A DNA stretch of 64,000 nt, from NCBI RefSeq assembly GCF_003346775.1, contig NZ_CP031219.1:1364001-1428000 (forward strand). Direction: 5' to 3'. Positions within the stretch are counted from its first letter, which is position 1; every line of letters begins with the position of its first letter. Below the pieces are notes generated by a model. It had not been told where the DNA came from. It worked only from the letters and a program-made list of their open reading frames with translations, and ran no database searches. The stretch comes from Malaciobacter mytili LMG 24559. Its GTDB lineage: Bacteria; Campylobacterota; Campylobacteria; Campylobacterales; Arcobacteraceae. Positions 62,453 through 64,000 of this stretch are shown piece by piece. The position numbers were made by a program, and so were the translations under genes.

Positions 62453-62537
62453 AAAACTTGTACACCCAAACAACGGACAGAATTATAATAAAAAAAACTT
62501 AGCAAAAACTTAAATTTTTTGATTTTTTAAATTAAAT

Positions 62538-63068
62538 TTATAAAATTACTTGATAGTTTATTTCTATATTTTGGTTTTTTTGAAGTTCATATTTTGCTTT
62601 ATTAATTGCTTCAATAAAAGCTTCATTTATTTCATTGTAGTTACTTTTTTCAATTATATTAAGTTCTGACAATTCATTATTATCATTAATTCTGAATTTT
62701 ATTGAGATAAATTCATTGATTTTTCTTTTGTATATTTTTTTTAATTCTAAATATTTTAATACAATAATATGTGGCTCATTGCTTTTTATATTCTTTACTT
62801 TATTTTCATACTCTTTTTTATAGAACATATTTGCTTGACTTATATTATTTCTTATAAAGTTCATTCCATTTATAAGACCTTCTATTTTTTCTGCTTCTAT
62901 TTTTCCATCTTCTATTGTTACATTTTTTTCTTCTTCTCTAATAACAAGGTATTTTTTAGTTTTAGGTTGTTCTAATTTAGATAAATCTTGATTTAATATA
63001 CTATCTTCTAGACTACTACTAAATAAAATATTTGATGTTAATAAGCTTATTATTAATATTTTTTTCAT
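62538..63068 (-). CDS. Exported protein with TonB C-terminal-like domain
   Basis: From ATG 63068 the protein has 176 residues and starts MKKILIISLLTSNILFSSS, a signal peptide. The C-terminal part (about 110-176) has the TonB-C pattern: SIKFRINDNNELSELNIIEKS, then NEAFIEAINKA and a final strand INYQVIL. The N-terminal anchor helix of true TonB is replaced by a cleavable-looking signal, and there is no proline-rich linker, so it is TonB-like rather than a classical energy transducer. The frame extends to 63146 without a ribosome site. It is the only gene in the DNA separating the two fMet repeats. Confidence 0.72.
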   Translation of the reverse strand: MKKILIISLLTSNILFSSSLEDSILNQDLSKLEQPKTKKYLVIREEEKNVTIEDGKIEAEKIEGLINGMNFIRNNISQANMFYKKEYENKVKNIKSNEPHIIVLKYLELKKIYKRKINEFISIKFRINDNNELSELNIIEKSNYNEINEAFIEAINKAKYELQKNQNIEINYQVIL

Positions 63069-63370
63069 TTTTTTACTGTTTGTACCTTTTCTAAGTCTAT
63101 AAATATTATATATGTTGGAGGAATAATTAATAAAGAAAAAAAACAATAATATTTTAAAAACTTAGCTATTTATTATAATTTATGTTTTAACGCTAATTAT
63201 ATATACCTTTTTGTATATTTTCCCTTAAAAAATGGTTTAAAAAATGTCAAGAATATTATATGAATATAGTTGTATAAATTAAAATAAACTTTCATTTCGT
63301 TTACTTCCAAATGAAACATAAAAACTTAATTTTGATTTTAATTTAAAGTTGTAGAATTTTATTAGATTTT

Positions 63371-63449
<79 letters not shown>

Positions 63450-63461
63450 ATATGCTTAAAA

Positions 63462-63536
63462 TGGATGGGGTAGCAGGATTCGAACCTGCGAGTGACGGTA
63501 CCAAAAACCGTTGCCTTACCGCTTGGCGATACCCCA
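63462..63536 (-). tRNA. tRNA-Gln (UUG), copy 2
   Basis: The 75-base gene is identical to copy 1 except for one base (63492 versus 62184) and carries the same UUG anticodon and encoded CCA. It is the first gene of the array behind the consensus promoter at 63553-63581. Confidence 0.95.
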
Positions 63537-63552
63537 ACTTTTAAGTGACGAA

Positions 63553-63581
63553 ATTATAGTAAAAAATGTCACTTTTGTCAA
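63553..63581 (-). promoter_or_regulatory. Consensus sigma70 promoter of the tRNA array
   Basis: On the minus strand TTGACA (63576-63581), exactly 17 bases, and TATAAT (63553-63558) make a perfect consensus promoter. It is placed 17 bases before tRNA-Gln copy 2, as expected for a strong stable-RNA promoter. Confidence 0.88.
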
Positions 63582-63650
63582 GGCTTTTTATGGTAAATTT
63601 TGAAATTTTCGCTATAATTTATCTATAAATTTAATATAAAGAGAATTATT

Positions 63651-64000
63651 ATGTCAGAAGCTATTAAAAGAGTACAAGAAGCAATAGAAGAGATTCGAAA
63701 AGGTAATATGGTTATCATGCTTGATGACGAAGATAGAGAAAATGAAGGTGATTTAGTTTATGCTGCAGCTTTAAGTACACCTCAAAAAGTTAATTTTATG
63801 GCAACACATGCAAAAGGTTTAATATGTGTTTCTGTTACTAAAGAGACTGCAAATAAATTAGAATTAAATCCAATGGTAAATGCTAATACTTCTTCATATG
63901 AAACAGCATTTACAGTTTCAGTTGATGCTGCAAATGCAAGTACAGGTATTAGTGCAGGGGAAAGAGATGATACTATTAAAATTTTAGCAAATCCTGTATC
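63651..64000 (+). CDS. ribB: 3,4-dihydroxy-2-butanone 4-phosphate synthase (partial, runs off right edge)
   Basis: RibB makes the four-carbon unit of riboflavin from ribulose 5-phosphate. The visible 116 residues contain the catalytic and metal segment MLDDEDRENEGDLVYAA (about 23-39), KGLICVS, and GISAGERDDTIK. A TATAAT element lies at 63613-63618. The gene is cut by the window edge, so whether it continues into a RibA-like domain cannot be seen; a separate ribA is at 56765. Confidence 0.94.
   Translation, partial: MSEAIKRVQEAIEEIRKGNMVIMLDDEDRENEGDLVYAAALSTPQKVNFMATHAKGLICVSVTKETANKLELNPMVNANTSSYETAFTVSVDAANASTGISAGERDDTIKILANPV

Noticed and set aside
62407-62483. Possible functional tRNA including 62407-62452
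   Set aside because: Only the 3' half matches tRNA-fMet; the sequence where the 5' half should be (62453-62483) cannot form the acceptor or D-arm.

Overview
The window comes from a very AT-rich, gene-dense chromosome of a Campylobacterota bacterium, most likely Arcobacter or a close relative. This rests on recognisable gene content, not on a database search: a fused CcsBA cytochrome c maturation protein, a dimeric (Campylobacter-type) dUTPase, split MCP/PAS energy-taxis genes of the CetA/CetB kind, many histidine kinases with the HQWRQPL H-box, and a hemN-argF...hemB-ribA-rsmG block like that of Campylobacter. No rRNA, CRISPR array, transposase or integrase is visible.

Layout. 1-10.1 kb holds a truncated ccsBA, cmoB, two tandem GGDEF paralogues, a metallo-beta-lactamase hydrolase, a DUF455 ferritin-like protein, a stand-alone trpB and a large periplasmic-sensing histidine kinase. 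10.2-20.4 kb is a complete phosphonate uptake and C-P lyase operon in one direction: phnF, phnCDE, phnGHIJKLM, phnN and phnP. PhnF-type palindromes lie in front of it and an intercistronic hairpin sits at the phnD stop. 20.4-29.3 kb carries dnaJ, recR, the energy-taxis pair, a small cysteine protein, two PAS kinases, a dUTPase with an extra N-terminal HTH-like region, and two response regulators. 29.3-42 kb mixes housekeeping genes (argG, trpD, tsaE, lptB, kdsB, polA) with a c-di-GMP synthesis/degradation pair. 42-49 kb has an OmpR-type regulator, two small proteins, a receiver-PAS-coiled-coil protein, lgt, a CCG-type Fe-S oxidoreductase, hemN and argF. 49.2-52.1 kb is a class III (anaerobic) ribonucleotide reductase locus. 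52-61 kb contains a regulator, a GshB-like ATP-grasp enzyme, a PAS kinase, hemB, ribA, rsmG, a run of small envelope proteins including a four-CxxCH cytochrome, and glyS. 61-64 kb has small lipoproteins, a tRNA array and the start of ribB.

Most notable points. (1) The main nrdD reading frame stops before the glycyl-radical domain. That domain (RVMGY plus the conserved tail) is a separate 53-residue frame in -1 register, with its own strong Shine-Dalgarno and an A-AAA-AAG heptamer just upstream. It is therefore either a split enzyme or a programmed frameshift. (2) The tRNA array Gln-fMet-Met-Thr-Gln, driven by a consensus promoter, is interrupted at fMet. A 46-bp copy of the fMet 3' half is left 0.9 kb away and the intervening DNA carries one exported TonB-C-like gene, which looks like a tRNA-targeted insertion remnant. 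(3) Sensory genes are dense: four Aer-type PAS domains, five histidine kinases, several response regulators and four c-di-GMP proteins. (4) Convergent gene pairs repeatedly place one or both stop codons within or beside a shared bidirectional terminator hairpin, indicating strong compaction.
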